The position numbers were made by a program, and so were the translations under genes. From an uncultured Alphaproteobacteria bacterium (GTDB lineage Bacteria; Pseudomonadota; Alphaproteobacteria; HIMB59; GCA-002718135): a stretch of 50,865 bases of DNA. Under the pieces are notes generated by a model. The model did not search any database, had not been told where the DNA came from, and saw nothing but the letters and a program-made list of their open reading frames with translations. The DNA lies in contig CACILT010000002.1 in NCBI GenBank assembly GCA_902587565.1, positions 132,884 through 183,748 of the forward strand. The letters are read 5' to 3'. This document shows, piece by piece, positions 17,772 through 26,437 of the stretch; position 1 is the first letter of the stretch; each line of letters opens with the position of its first letter.

Positions 17772-18551
17772 TTATAATTTGTTTTTTGATTTTAATTCTG
17801 CTTTTAATTGTTCTTGTTCCATTTTCTCTTTCTGCTTGTCGTGTTTTGCAGAAACACCATGATAAACAAACCCAAAAGCTCTTCGTGATCGAGTTTTAGA
17901 TTTATTAGGATCAGCAAAATGAATAATTTTAGCATGGTGCATTAAAAACATTCCAGCTTTACCTTCAAACTTTACAGTATTTTTTTTATCCTCATCAGTT
18001 CCAAAATCAGTAACCCCTTTTGAAAAACCTAATATTTCTGATTTACCATGCGGTCTGTATCCTTCCATTTTGTGGGAGCCTCTTACATAGTGGATACATC
18101 CATTTTCATCATCTACATCTTCTAAAGCAAGCCATCCGGTTACTGCCTTATCATTATCTAAATTAAAATAATAACCATCTTGATGCGGAGGAGTTGGATT
18201 ACTTTTACCAGGAGGTTTATTAAAGTATTCCATTGCTCTTGGTATAACGTCTTCACCTAAAGCATTGGCTGCTAATTCTTTTATTTTACTATTGTGAAAT
18301 AGATCATGAAAGAAAGCATCGTATTCTTCTAACTTTTGCATTTGCATTAAAGTATCTTTGTTTTCTTTATCAACGTAATACACCTCCCCTTCTTTCATTT
18401 TAGGAACACAGTCTTTTATGTATCTATCAAATTCTTTGTTGATAAGTTCCATATCAGACTTCGAGAAAAGTTCGGGAATATGATTATAACCATTCTCATC
18501 ATAAATGTTTTTTAAATCACCTAAGTCTGGTATGTTGCTATTAAAATTCAT
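17772..18551 (-). CDS. Phytanoyl-CoA dioxygenase (PhyH) family protein, tandem copy 2
   Basis: This is a predicted Fe(II)/2-oxoglutarate oxygenase of 259 residues. The iron motif HQD is at 123-125 in PPHQDGYYF. The distal region IHFADPNKSKTRSRRAFGF supplies H211 and the 2-oxoglutarate-binding arginine. It is close in sequence along its whole length to the next gene upstream (NKPPG, PPHQDGYY, GCIHYVRGSHK shared), so the pair arose by tandem duplication. The genes overlap by 4 nt. The substrate is unknown; such proteins often hydroxylate small metabolites rather than phytanoyl-CoA. Confidence 0.87.
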   Translation of the reverse strand: MNFNSNIPDLGDLKNIYDENGYNHIPELFSKSDMELINKEFDRYIKDCVPKMKEGEVYYVDKENKDTLMQMQKLEEYDAFFHDLFHNSKIKELAANALGEDVIPRAMEYFNKPPGKSNPTPPHQDGYYFNLDNDKAVTGWLALEDVDDENGCIHYVRGSHKMEGYRPHGKSEILGFSKGVTDFGTDEDKKNTVKFEGKAGMFLMHHAKIIHFADPNKSKTRSRRAFGFVYHGVSAKHDKQKEKMEQEQLKAELKSKNKL

Positions 18552-19312
18552 ATTAAGTTTTTCTCTTTCATTTCTTTTTTTAACTTTTCTTGATAAGCAT
18601 CATGTGCCTCTTGATTAATTTCAGCGCTTTCACCATAATAAATAAATCCTAATGCTTTTCTAGTTCTTGTTCGCGATTTATTACCTTCTGCCCAATGAAT
18701 TGTTTTGGCGTTATGGATTAAAAAAGTTCCAGGTTCACCAGGAAATGAAACAGTATTTTTTTTATCATTATCATTTCCAAAATCTGTAATACCTTGAGAA
18801 AATCCTAAAACATTTGATCTTCCGTGTGGTCTATATTCTGATTTATGAGAACCTCTAACATAATGAATACATCCATTTTCTTCATCAACTTTTTCAAGTG
18901 CTAACCAACAAGTAACAGCGTTATGTTTTTTTAACATAAAGTAATAACCATCCTGATGTGGTGGTGTTGGCTTTCCTATCCCTGGTGGTTTATTAAAAAA
19001 TTGTAAATTTTGTGGCTCAGCTTTTTCACGCAAAACTATTTCGGCAACTTCTCTTATCGATGAATTTTCAATTAAATCTTTAAAATAATCATCGTACGTA
19101 AACATTTGTTGAAGTTGTTTAATAGTACTTTTGTCATCTTTGTTTTCATAGAAAACATGGTGATCAGGTACTTTAGGCGCAACTTCTTTTATATATCTAG
19201 TCAATTCTATTTTTATCTCTTCAATTTTATTATCTGAAAATAAAGGATTAATAGCAATATAACCATTCTCATCAAAATGAGATTGAAGGTCTGTATTATT
19301 AAAATCTGACAT
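18548..19312 (-). CDS. Phytanoyl-CoA dioxygenase (PhyH) family protein, tandem copy 1
   Basis: This is the first gene of the minus-strand operon, 254 residues. The iron motif HQD is at 119-121 and the distal segment is IHWAEGNKSRTRTRKALGF. It is a full-length paralogue of the following gene, with the same NKPPG, GCIHYVRGSHK and YRPHG elements. Keeping two intact copies suggests either different substrates or successive oxidations in one pathway (inference). It shares a 96-bp divergent intergenic region with the PanB-like operon at 19409. Confidence 0.87.
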   Translation of the reverse strand: MSDFNNTDLQSHFDENGYIAINPLFSDNKIEEIKIELTRYIKEVAPKVPDHHVFYENKDDKSTIKQLQQMFTYDDYFKDLIENSSIREVAEIVLREKAEPQNLQFFNKPPGIGKPTPPHQDGYYFMLKKHNAVTCWLALEKVDEENGCIHYVRGSHKSEYRPHGRSNVLGFSQGITDFGNDNDKKNTVSFPGEPGTFLIHNAKTIHWAEGNKSRTRTRKALGFIYYGESAEINQEAHDAYQEKLKKEMKEKNLI

Positions 19313-19408
19313 AATTTTCTGAAATTATGGTAACTTAAATTAAGAAGATATCTAGTAAAATTTAATAATATACCCTATTTTCTCAATTTAATTATAACTT
19401 ATTAGAGT
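19313..19408. promoter_or_regulatory. Divergent promoter region between two catabolic operons
   Basis: These 96 bp of very AT-rich DNA separate the minus-strand operon 14451-19312 from the plus-strand operon 19409-24356. Two outward promoters must fit here if both operons are transcribed from this gap. I see TA-rich -10-like strings but no confident -35 element and no clear palindrome. Confidence 0.4.
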
Positions 19409-20251
19409 ATGAATAAAAAATACAAGAGAGTTTTTTCTATTAATAATGATCTAGGATATAGAAATTATACTGTTAGGGATTTAATCAACCTAAAAGGTAA
19501 AAAAAAATTAACACAAGTAAGAGTTACAACAGTTGAAGAAGCCTCCGCAGCTCAAGAAGCGGGAATTGATTTATTATTAACTGGACCAGGAAAAGATTTT
19601 CCAGATATTAGAAAAGCTGCCTCAAAAACGTTTATGACTGTTGGTGTTCCTTTTATTGAAAACCCATCAAAAAGAGAGGCAACAAAAAAAGCATTTGAAA
19701 TTATTGAAGCTGGAGCAGATTCACTAATGTGTCAAAATTGGAATCTTGAATGGATGAAGCATCTAAGTAAATTTAGAATTCCCTTTCAAAGTCATGTTGG
19801 TTTTATTCCAAGAAGAACGACATGGATTGGTGGAATACGATCTTTTGGTAAAACAGCAAATGAAGCTCTAGAATTATTTAGAGATATAAAGGATATTGAG
19901 AAAACTGGTGCATGGGGCATAGAAGTAGAACTCGTTCCAGAAAATATTTTAGAAGTTATTACAAAGCACACATCACTTGTTACTATTTCAATTGGTTCGG
20001 GAATAGCTGCGGATGCTCAATTTTTATTTGCTGAAGATATATTAGGACAGAGTAAAATAAGTTTTCCAAGACATGCAAAAAAATATAAAAATTTTGATAA
20101 AATATTAAGTGATATTCAAAAAGAAAGAATTGATGCTTTCAGAAAGTATAAAACAGAAGTTCAAAAAAATAAATTTCCATCAAAAAAACATACTATTTCA
20201 ATTAAAAAAATAGAATTAAATAAATTTAGAAAGTTTCTACAACAACATTAA
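19409..20251 (+). CDS. PanB-like (ketopantoate hydroxymethyltransferase superfamily) protein, copy A, active site altered
   Basis: This 280-residue protein aligns with PanB along its length: LKGKKKLTQ near 28-36, AGIDLLL at 51-57, SHVGFIPRR at 128-136 and VELVPE at 173-178. SIGSGIAADAQFLFAEDILG and PRHAKKYK follow. It keeps the PanB positions H129 and E174. However, the GDS and D-P-F metal-binding aspartates appear as TGP and VGVPF, and the KxEGG segment as CQNWN. It is therefore unlikely to make ketopantoate in the usual Mg-dependent way. No panC is nearby. An aldolase role on another keto acid is speculation. Confidence 0.75.
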   Translation: MNKKYKRVFSINNDLGYRNYTVRDLINLKGKKKLTQVRVTTVEEASAAQEAGIDLLLTGPGKDFPDIRKAASKTFMTVGVPFIENPSKREATKKAFEIIEAGADSLMCQNWNLEWMKHLSKFRIPFQSHVGFIPRRTTWIGGIRSFGKTANEALELFRDIKDIEKTGAWGIEVELVPENILEVITKHTSLVTISIGSGIAADAQFLFAEDILGQSKISFPRHAKKYKNFDKILSDIQKERIDAFRKYKTEVQKNKFPSKKHTISIKKIELNKFRKFLQQH

Positions 20252-20253
20252 TT

Positions 20254-21099
20254 ATGAAAAATAAATTTAAAAAAGTTTACTCTCTTGCACATCAAGCTGG
20301 TTATAGAAACTATACGGTTAAAGATTTAATAAATTTAAAAGGTAAGAAAAAATTAACACAGATAAATGTTGTGTCTCCTGAAGAAGCTGCAGCTGCAGAA
20401 GCTGCTGGTATAGATATGATTATTTGTGGAGTAGATCAGTTAAAAGAAATACGCGAAGCTGCGCCCAATACATTTTTAACGTGTGGAATAAAATATACTG
20501 AGCATGCTTCCAAAGAAAGTATGATGAAGAAAGTATTTGAATTACTAGAAATCGGTGTAGACTCCATACACACCAATTCGTGGAATATAAATTTTATTAA
20601 ATATTTAAGTGATTTTAATATCCCTTTTCAAGGGCACGTAGGTTTTGTTCCAATGAAATCAACGTGGACAGGGGGTGTGAAACCAGTAGGGAAAAGTTCT
20701 GCTGAGGCTATTAAAGTTTATCATGATATAAAAGAATTAGAAAAAATTGGTGCTTGGGCTGTAGAGGTCGAATGTGTACCAGAGGATGTTTTAAAAGAAA
20801 TAACAAAAGACACCAAAACTTTGACTATTTCCATAGGATCAGGCAGATATGCGGATATTCAATTTTTGTTTGGTGAAGATATTTTGGGATATCACTTCAA
20901 TTCAACTAAAACACCTAGACATGCAAAAAAATATAAAGATTTTAATAAGACATACGAAAAGTTACAAAAGGATAGAATAGATGCTTTTAAGGAATATCAG
21001 AAGGATGTAGCAAGTAAGAAATTTCCGTCAAAAAATAATGTTGTTTTTGCCGAAAAAAAAGAGCTAGAAAAATTTAAGAAATTAATAAAAAAAATCTAA
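20254..21099 (+). CDS. PanB-like (ketopantoate hydroxymethyltransferase superfamily) protein, copy B, active site altered
   Basis: This 281-residue tandem paralogue of the preceding gene starts 2 nt after it. Shared elements include GYRNYTV, LINLKGKKKLTQ, GHVGFVP (H128), VECVPED (E173), SIGSGRYADIQFLF and PRHAKKYKDF. The PanB metal aspartates are again absent: CGVDQ stands in place of the GDS loop, TCGIKY in place of D-P-F, and HTNSWN in place of KxEGG. The same losses in both copies argue for a stable, different function, perhaps as a heteromer. The next gene starts directly after this stop. Confidence 0.75.
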   Translation: MKNKFKKVYSLAHQAGYRNYTVKDLINLKGKKKLTQINVVSPEEAAAAEAAGIDMIICGVDQLKEIREAAPNTFLTCGIKYTEHASKESMMKKVFELLEIGVDSIHTNSWNINFIKYLSDFNIPFQGHVGFVPMKSTWTGGVKPVGKSSAEAIKVYHDIKELEKIGAWAVEVECVPEDVLKEITKDTKTLTISIGSGRYADIQFLFGEDILGYHFNSTKTPRHAKKYKDFNKTYEKLQKDRIDAFKEYQKDVASKKFPSKNNVVFAEKKELEKFKKLIKKI

Positions 21100-21912
21100 A
21101 TGGAAATTAGTAAATTAGTTAGAAGATTAAATGATAATGAAATATCGCAGTATGAGGATAAGGGTTATGTAAAAGGTCTGCCTGTATTTTCTCAAGGTGG
21201 TGTTAAAGATCTTCAAAAACTATTTTTAGATTTAAGTAATAGACTGCCCGCAGGCGTTAACATAAATAAAACTAATATGTGGCATAAAGCGAGTAAAAAG
21301 TTTTATGATTTAGCACATACGCCGGCTATTCTTGATTATGTGGAGGATCTTTTAGGGCCAAATTTCTTCCTTTGGGGTGGACAATTTTTTTACAAAGCAG
21401 CTAAAAGTAAAGGTGTTGTTCCTTGGCATCAAGATTCTCAATATTGGCCTTTAAATCCATCAAACTCTGTAACAGTTTGGTTAGCTGTATATGATACAGA
21501 TAAATCTAATTCAGCAATGAAAATAGTATCAGAAAGCCACAAAACAAAAAAATTTTTACATAAAATTAATGACGATAAAAATTATGATTTAAATCAAGAA
21601 GTATCTAATGATCAAATTGATAAAGAAAAAATAGTATATATGAATTTAAAAGCTGGTGAAATTTCTCTTCATTCAGATGCTCTTTTACATGGTTCTGATG
21701 CAAACCATTCAAATAATCCTAGATGTGGAATTACTCTAAGATATTCTCCTTCAAATGTTAAAGCAGATTTATCAGAGTGGCCTTTTTTTTCTGTTCAAAT
21801 AGCTAGAGGTGAAACAAATCACTCTTTAAATCCTATTGCTCCTATGCCGAGAGGCGAAGCAACCCCTGTTAAGGGCTTTCAATTTCATCATGAATTTGAA
21901 AGCGAGTGGTGA
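21100..21912 (+). CDS. Phytanoyl-CoA dioxygenase (PhyH) family protein, divergent third copy
   Basis: This 270-residue predicted Fe(II)/2-oxoglutarate oxygenase has HQD at 110-112 in PWHQDSQYWPL. The distal segment is LLHGSDANHSNNPRCGITLRY, with His and the oxoglutarate-binding Arg. It is only distantly related to the tandem pair at 17772-19312. Its layout is closer to the PhyH group that acts on free small molecules (inference). It begins at the base after the upstream stop, in one operon with the PanB-like pair and the Asp-box protein. Confidence 0.87.
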   Translation: MEISKLVRRLNDNEISQYEDKGYVKGLPVFSQGGVKDLQKLFLDLSNRLPAGVNINKTNMWHKASKKFYDLAHTPAILDYVEDLLGPNFFLWGGQFFYKAAKSKGVVPWHQDSQYWPLNPSNSVTVWLAVYDTDKSNSAMKIVSESHKTKKFLHKINDDKNYDLNQEVSNDQIDKEKIVYMNLKAGEISLHSDALLHGSDANHSNNPRCGITLRYSPSNVKADLSEWPFFSVQIARGETNHSLNPIAPMPRGEATPVKGFQFHHEFESEW

Positions 21913-21942
21913 AGAAATTAAATTTTAACTAGTATAAAATAA

Positions 21943-23022
21943 ATGAAAATAATTGATGAAATAATTCTATACGAAAACCCTGATCCTTTACTCGTTAGTA
22001 AACAAGGTATTTTCCCGGGTATAGTAAAATTACAGGATAATTCCTTACTTGCATTATTTACTATTGGGCAAGCTTTTGATTCTGCTGATCAAAGAACATT
22101 TGTTTCAAAAAGTTTTGATGATGGAAGAAGTTGGTCTAAACCAAAACCTTTACATAATCATAAATATAAAAATAAGGAGGAATCAGAATCACTTAAACCA
22201 CTATTATTACAAAATAATAAATTACTGGCAATAGGTTATGCTTTTGTAAGACCAGATAGTTTAACACCAATTGTTAATCCTAATACATTTGAAATACTGC
22301 CGCTAAATAATAAAATAAGTATTTCTAACGATAATGGTGAAAGTTGGTCTATGCCAAAAAATTTTAACGTCAATGAAACACCGCTTGAAATATCAGGGCC
22401 GTGTATTCAGTTAAAATCAGGTAGAATATTAGGAGCAGCGCCACCTTTCCATTTAAAAGAATCAGATCATTCAGGATGGATAATTTATAGTGATGATGAA
22501 GGAGAAAATTGGAGTAAACTATCTGAATTTTATAAATCCAAGGAAGGCCATATTTCAACTTGGGAATGTCGATTATGTGAAACGAACAGCAAAATTATTG
22601 TTATTTTTTGGGCTTATGACAATAAAAATAAAAAAAATCTTAGCAACCATGTTGTAATTTCCGATGATAATGGAAAAACATTTAATACTGTAATTGATAC
22701 TAAAATTAGAGGACAAGCGTCTAATGTGATGTTTTATAAAGATGATATAGTTTTTACCATTCATTGTCACAGAGAAAACCCAACGGGATTAATTCTAAGA
22801 AAAGTTGATGTCAGAGATAATAAGTTTTCAATTTTAGATGAAATCAATTTGTTTTCTAAAGATGGTTTATCAAGTGATGATACCAACATTAGTAAACAGT
22901 TTGGCTCGCTTAAGTTTGGTCAACCATCAATACTTCTTTTAAATAATAATGAATTACTAATTTGTTTTTGGTGCATTCATGATAACCAACATATTGTTAA
23001 AACATATATCGTAAATATATAG
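21943..23022 (+). CDS. Asp-box (BNR repeat) sialidase-like protein, cytoplasmic
   Basis: This 359-residue predicted six-bladed propeller has four Asp boxes (SxDxGxxW/F): SFDDGRSW, SNDNGESW, SDDEGENW and SDDNGKTF. There is no signal peptide. The GH33 FRIP arginine motif near the N-terminus is absent; the aligned segment reads IFPGIVKL. A classical secreted exo-sialidase is therefore doubtful, and an intracellular glycosidase, lyase or binding propeller is possible. The nan genes 9 kb away make a sugar-related role attractive but unproven. Confidence 0.75.
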   Translation: MKIIDEIILYENPDPLLVSKQGIFPGIVKLQDNSLLALFTIGQAFDSADQRTFVSKSFDDGRSWSKPKPLHNHKYKNKEESESLKPLLLQNNKLLAIGYAFVRPDSLTPIVNPNTFEILPLNNKISISNDNGESWSMPKNFNVNETPLEISGPCIQLKSGRILGAAPPFHLKESDHSGWIIYSDDEGENWSKLSEFYKSKEGHISTWECRLCETNSKIIVIFWAYDNKNKKNLSNHVVISDDNGKTFNTVIDTKIRGQASNVMFYKDDIVFTIHCHRENPTGLILRKVDVRDNKFSILDEINLFSKDGLSSDDTNISKQFGSLKFGQPSILLLNNNELLICFWCIHDNQHIVKTYIVNI

Positions 23023-23030
23023 TCACCAGT

Positions 23031-24356
23031 ATGTTCAATCTAATATCTAATGAAAAAGAAAAAATGAAAGTAATTAATTATTATCATTTTTCAACTGCAC
23101 TACAAATGTGTGCTGTTATAGGAACAGTTGCAGCACCTTTAACATTATATTCTGTAGAATTAGGATTAGATCCAGATAGAATTGGTATTTTAGGTAGTCT
23201 CATGGCTTTTTGCCAAGTTTTAGCTTTAATTAGTATCCCTTTAACTCTTTATTTTGGTAGTAAAATTTTATCTATTTGGACTTTATTTAGTAGGTATATC
23301 TTTCTTCTAATTTTTTTGATTGCCCCATTTTATCAAGAAAATTTGACACTTGTTTTCTACTTATTGTTTTTTGCAATGCTCATGTTTTCAATTTTAAGAT
23401 CATTATCTGAAGCTGCATTTGTTCCTTGGATGCAAGAATTTATACCCAGAGATGTAAGAGGCAGAGTTATTGGTATTAATGGCATTGTGTGTACACCCTT
23501 TGCTTTAGTAGCATCATATGGAATAAAAATCTGGCTGGATACTAGAGAAGGGTTAGAAAGATTTTACCCAGTTTTTTTCATAGCAATAATTCTTGGACTA
23601 ATATCAGCTCTATTACTTTTAAAATTAAAAGGAGGAGAAAAGATTAAAGGAAGAGATGATGATCAGGGTTATTTAAAAAATTTGCTTAAAGCAACAAAAG
23701 ATAAAAATTTTAATTTATTTTTAGTTTCATCAGGAACACAATATTTAGTTATTACAATACTAGCTATTTTCTTAACTCTCTATTTTAAAATTAGAATGAA
23801 TATTCCAAGTGGAGAATTAATTTTTTCATCAACGTTAATTTTAATTGGAGGGACGTGTAGTGGTTTAGTAGTTGGAAGAGTTACAGATAGTTATGGCTGT
23901 CGAGGTATAAGGGTATTATTCCAAAGTTTACAAATTTTATTATTACTTACACTACCATTTATAAATTCTGATACTCCTTACTTGAGTTATGTAATTGGAA
24001 TAATTTTCTTTCTATTTGGATTTTTAATGTGGGGCAGTGCATCAATAGGTTATATTTTCATGCTAAACTATGTACCAAGTAATAACAAAGAATCATTCAT
24101 GTCACTTGCTTATAGCTTAGATGGAATAACAGCAGGGGTAACAACAGTGCTAGCTGGTTATCTAGTTGTTTGGTTAGATAATAATGAGATTATTGTTTTT
24201 GACAAATTACTTGGAAGCTATGAAGTTTTATTTGTTATTTGTGCTTTTATTATAGCAATATCTATGAATGCTTTTATTCTTATAAGAGAAGAAGGAGCTA
24301 TGGGAGTTAGGACTTTTTTGAGACAATTAATTTTTTACAGAAAGCAATTACCATAA
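23031..24356 (+). CDS. Major facilitator superfamily transporter
   Basis: This 441-residue membrane protein has about twelve hydrophobic helices in two groups of six, separated by a charged loop near residues 200-220. The loop after helix 4 carries WMQEFIPRDVRGRVIG, resembling the MFS signature. It follows the Asp-box gene by 8 nt and closes the operon. ATG codons at 23031 and 23064 are both possible. It probably moves the substrate or product of the surrounding enzymes; the substrate is unknown. It ends 4 nt before the convergent next gene. Confidence 0.85.
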   Translation: MFNLISNEKEKMKVINYYHFSTALQMCAVIGTVAAPLTLYSVELGLDPDRIGILGSLMAFCQVLALISIPLTLYFGSKILSIWTLFSRYIFLLIFLIAPFYQENLTLVFYLLFFAMLMFSILRSLSEAAFVPWMQEFIPRDVRGRVIGINGIVCTPFALVASYGIKIWLDTREGLERFYPVFFIAIILGLISALLLLKLKGGEKIKGRDDDQGYLKNLLKATKDKNFNLFLVSSGTQYLVITILAIFLTLYFKIRMNIPSGELIFSSTLILIGGTCSGLVVGRVTDSYGCRGIRVLFQSLQILLLLTLPFINSDTPYLSYVIGIIFFLFGFLMWGSASIGYIFMLNYVPSNNKESFMSLAYSLDGITAGVTTVLAGYLVVWLDNNEIIVFDKLLGSYEVLFVICAFIIAISMNAFILIREEGAMGVRTFLRQLIFYRKQLP

Positions 24357-24360
24357 AATA

Positions 24361-25479
24361 TTATTCAAATTTTAAACGTATCCAATGTAGATCCATTTTT
24401 TTATCATCACCCGCATAATAAAAAACTAAAACTTTCCCACTCTGTAAAACATCGGCATAGGGCAATCCAAAACTCCATATATTCATGTCAGCTAATAACC
24501 CTCCTAGCTCTTTACTATTTTGTTTAATTTTTTTTTGATTAAAAATTGTTACCTCAGAAATTTCATCAAAATGAGCATTGAGATTATCTGATACTCTTAC
24601 TTTTATGCTTTGATTTTTAAATCTATCAACCCATGCTAACACTACCTTACCATCCTTTAATAATGCAGGATGAGAAGGTTGATCGGAAATATTTAAATCT
24701 TTTGGCTGAGACCATGTTTTACCTTCATCATTACTTATTCTTTGATGAATATTAAGGAAAGTTTTTTTTGCCGAATCGTATGTCCATGCAAAAGAAGTAA
24801 TAGTTCCATTTTTATTTACACCACATCTTAAATCCCAATTAAAAATTCTTCCAGTTTCATCACCTGCTGCTAAATACGGTTTAGACCATGTTTTTCCATT
24901 ATCAGAAGAACATATGAAAATATTTTTTTGATACCATTTTGATTCATCATAATAATCTTTATTATTTTCAATACTCATAATTAATTTTCCATTTGGTAAT
25001 TTCATAATAGGATTGGTAAGACTTGGTGGACCAATGTCTTTAGGTAGCTGAACTTTTCTAAGTTTTGACCACGTATTTCCATTATCATAAGAATCTGCAA
25101 TTAGGATTTTCATTGGAAGACAGCCTTCAGTATCAGCATTAAATAATTCTTTTCCTGGAATAGAAGTTCGATCAATCCACAAAAATGATGCAATAATATG
25201 AGAATGAGAAATTTCAGTTAAATAACAAAGTTTTAGACTGCCTTTAAGATTATCTATTTTAACATTTTTAAAAGGCTCCCAAGGTTCTGACCATTTCTCA
25301 CCTTCATCATCTGATCGGAAAAACTCTATTCCCTCTAATTCAGAATCTTTATTATTTCCACCTCTTGCAGTGGCAATAATAGATCCATTACTAAGAGAAA
25401 CAAATGATGAAAAAGTATAGCATGCTTTATTTGAATCAATTTTTGCAGAACATAAGATGCCTGAAGAATCTATTTTCAT
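24361..25479 (-). CDS. Asp-box (BNR repeat) sialidase-like protein, second copy
   Basis: This 372-residue protein has four Asp boxes: SDDEGEKW, SYDNGNTW, SSDNGKTW and SNDEGKTW. It has no signal peptide and no FRIP motif; the N-terminal segment reads YTFSSFVSLSNGS. It is a distant relative of the protein at 21943. A late LPYADVLQSGKVLVFYY segment resembles the last blade of BNR proteins. It sits downstream of nagA and two small paralogous genes on the same strand. The substrate is not known. Confidence 0.75.
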   Translation of the reverse strand: MKIDSSGILCSAKIDSNKACYTFSSFVSLSNGSIIATARGGNNKDSELEGIEFFRSDDEGEKWSEPWEPFKNVKIDNLKGSLKLCYLTEISHSHIIASFLWIDRTSIPGKELFNADTEGCLPMKILIADSYDNGNTWSKLRKVQLPKDIGPPSLTNPIMKLPNGKLIMSIENNKDYYDESKWYQKNIFICSSDNGKTWSKPYLAAGDETGRIFNWDLRCGVNKNGTITSFAWTYDSAKKTFLNIHQRISNDEGKTWSQPKDLNISDQPSHPALLKDGKVVLAWVDRFKNQSIKVRVSDNLNAHFDEISEVTIFNQKKIKQNSKELGGLLADMNIWSFGLPYADVLQSGKVLVFYYAGDDKKMDLHWIRLKFE

Positions 25480-25490
25480 TTAATAAAATT

Positions 25491-25976
25491 TTATTTTTTT
25501 TTCTTAGGCCATCCCATTAAAAGTTTGGCATTTTTTTCTTCTTCAATAGCTTTTTCTTTATCTTTAAAAATTTTCACTACGCATTGAGGTTTATTACGAT
25601 CAATTACATCATAAACTAGATGGTGATCTACTTTATCAATAAGTGGGCCTATCCAACCAGCACAATGATCGCAGTATCTTTTCATAGGCTCTGCATCATT
25701 ATCCAAAACTTTACTAAGACTTGGACAAACATTCATTCTTAATTCTAATTTTTCGTCATCTAATTTTAAATCCATATCACAGTTTTCTTCAATTCTAATA
25801 TGATCCCAGTATTCATACATCCCCTTCAAACCTTTTTCTTTGAATAATTCTAAAGTATGTTTTTCTTGGTTTTTACTGATTTCCAACCAGTAAGCCTCTA
25901 GATGCTCTTCTCCTTGATCTTCGAGAAACTTAAAAACTTCATTATAGAAACGGGTGAAATGATCACTGGGTATCAT
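25491..25976 (-). CDS. Small protein resembling L-2-amino-thiazoline-4-carboxylate hydrolase family, paralogue B
   Basis: The start chosen is ATG at 25976, which overlaps the upstream stop as ATGA; a frame open to 26003 would run inside the neighbour. The 161-residue product has a helical N-terminal half, then YWDHIRIEENCDMDLKLDD, VCPSL, YCDHCAGWIGP and a C-terminal KK-rich tail. It aligns with the upstream gene product over the YW/HW...E...D...VxxC stretch. The cysteine spacing recalls the ATC hydrolase family, but that assignment is from memory and tentative. Confidence 0.6.
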   Translation of the reverse strand: MIPSDHFTRFYNEVFKFLEDQGEEHLEAYWLEISKNQEKHTLELFKEKGLKGMYEYWDHIRIEENCDMDLKLDDEKLELRMNVCPSLSKVLDNDAEPMKRYCDHCAGWIGPLIDKVDHHLVYDVIDRNKPQCVVKIFKDKEKAIEEEKNAKLLMGWPKKKK

Positions 25977-26437
25977 GCTCTTTTCCTTATAGTTTGTCTG
26001 CATGCTGCTTCTCCTAAAATTTCAGTTTTAATTTCGTATGGAGTATCTTCAGCCAGTGCTTCATTTGTTTTAATAGTTTGATCACAAAAGTTAGGTGAAA
26101 CATTTCCAACCAACTTTCTTACATGTTCATATGCTGTACAACGATTAACTGTTAAAATAATTTCTTCATCATTAATAGAAATATTATAATCAGCATTTTC
26201 CCGTTCAAAAAAATGCTGCCAATGTTTAGCTAACATTTTGATATTCCCTTTTTTAATATGATCTTTGATGTTCTTATAAACATTATTACCAACTTTTTTG
26301 AAAATATCATTCATGGTATCGATACCATATTTATCAATGATAAACTTAATTGTGGTATTTGTAGCACCATGAAAATCCATGTGAACATTGCCACCATCAT
26401 TGTAACGAAGTTTTTGATCTAAATTATTTTTATTCAC
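25973..26437 (-). CDS. Small protein resembling L-2-amino-thiazoline-4-carboxylate hydrolase family, paralogue A
   Basis: The start is uncertain: GTG at 26437 overlaps the end of nagA by 8 nt, and ATG at 26380 is the conservative alternative. The 154-residue product contains YNDGGNVHMDFHGATNTTIKF, HWQHFFERENADYNIS, TVNRCTAY and NFCDQT. The second half is collinear with the downstream paralogue. Both lie between nagA and a sialidase-like gene, which suggests a role in amino-compound or amino-sugar metabolism (inference). No function is assigned. Confidence 0.6.
   Translation of the reverse strand: MNKNNLDQKLRYNDGGNVHMDFHGATNTTIKFIIDKYGIDTMNDIFKKVGNNVYKNIKDHIKKGNIKMLAKHWQHFFERENADYNISINDEEIILTVNRCTAYEHVRKLVGNVSPNFCDQTIKTNEALAEDTPYEIKTEILGEAACRQTIRKRA

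Noticed and set aside
19409-21099. Calling the two genes panB
   Set aside because: The metal-binding aspartates and KxEGG segment are missing and there is no panC nearby; fold family only is claimed.
21943-23022. Calling this a nanH-type secreted sialidase
   Set aside because: There is no signal peptide and no FRIP motif; Asp boxes occur in many non-sialidase propellers.
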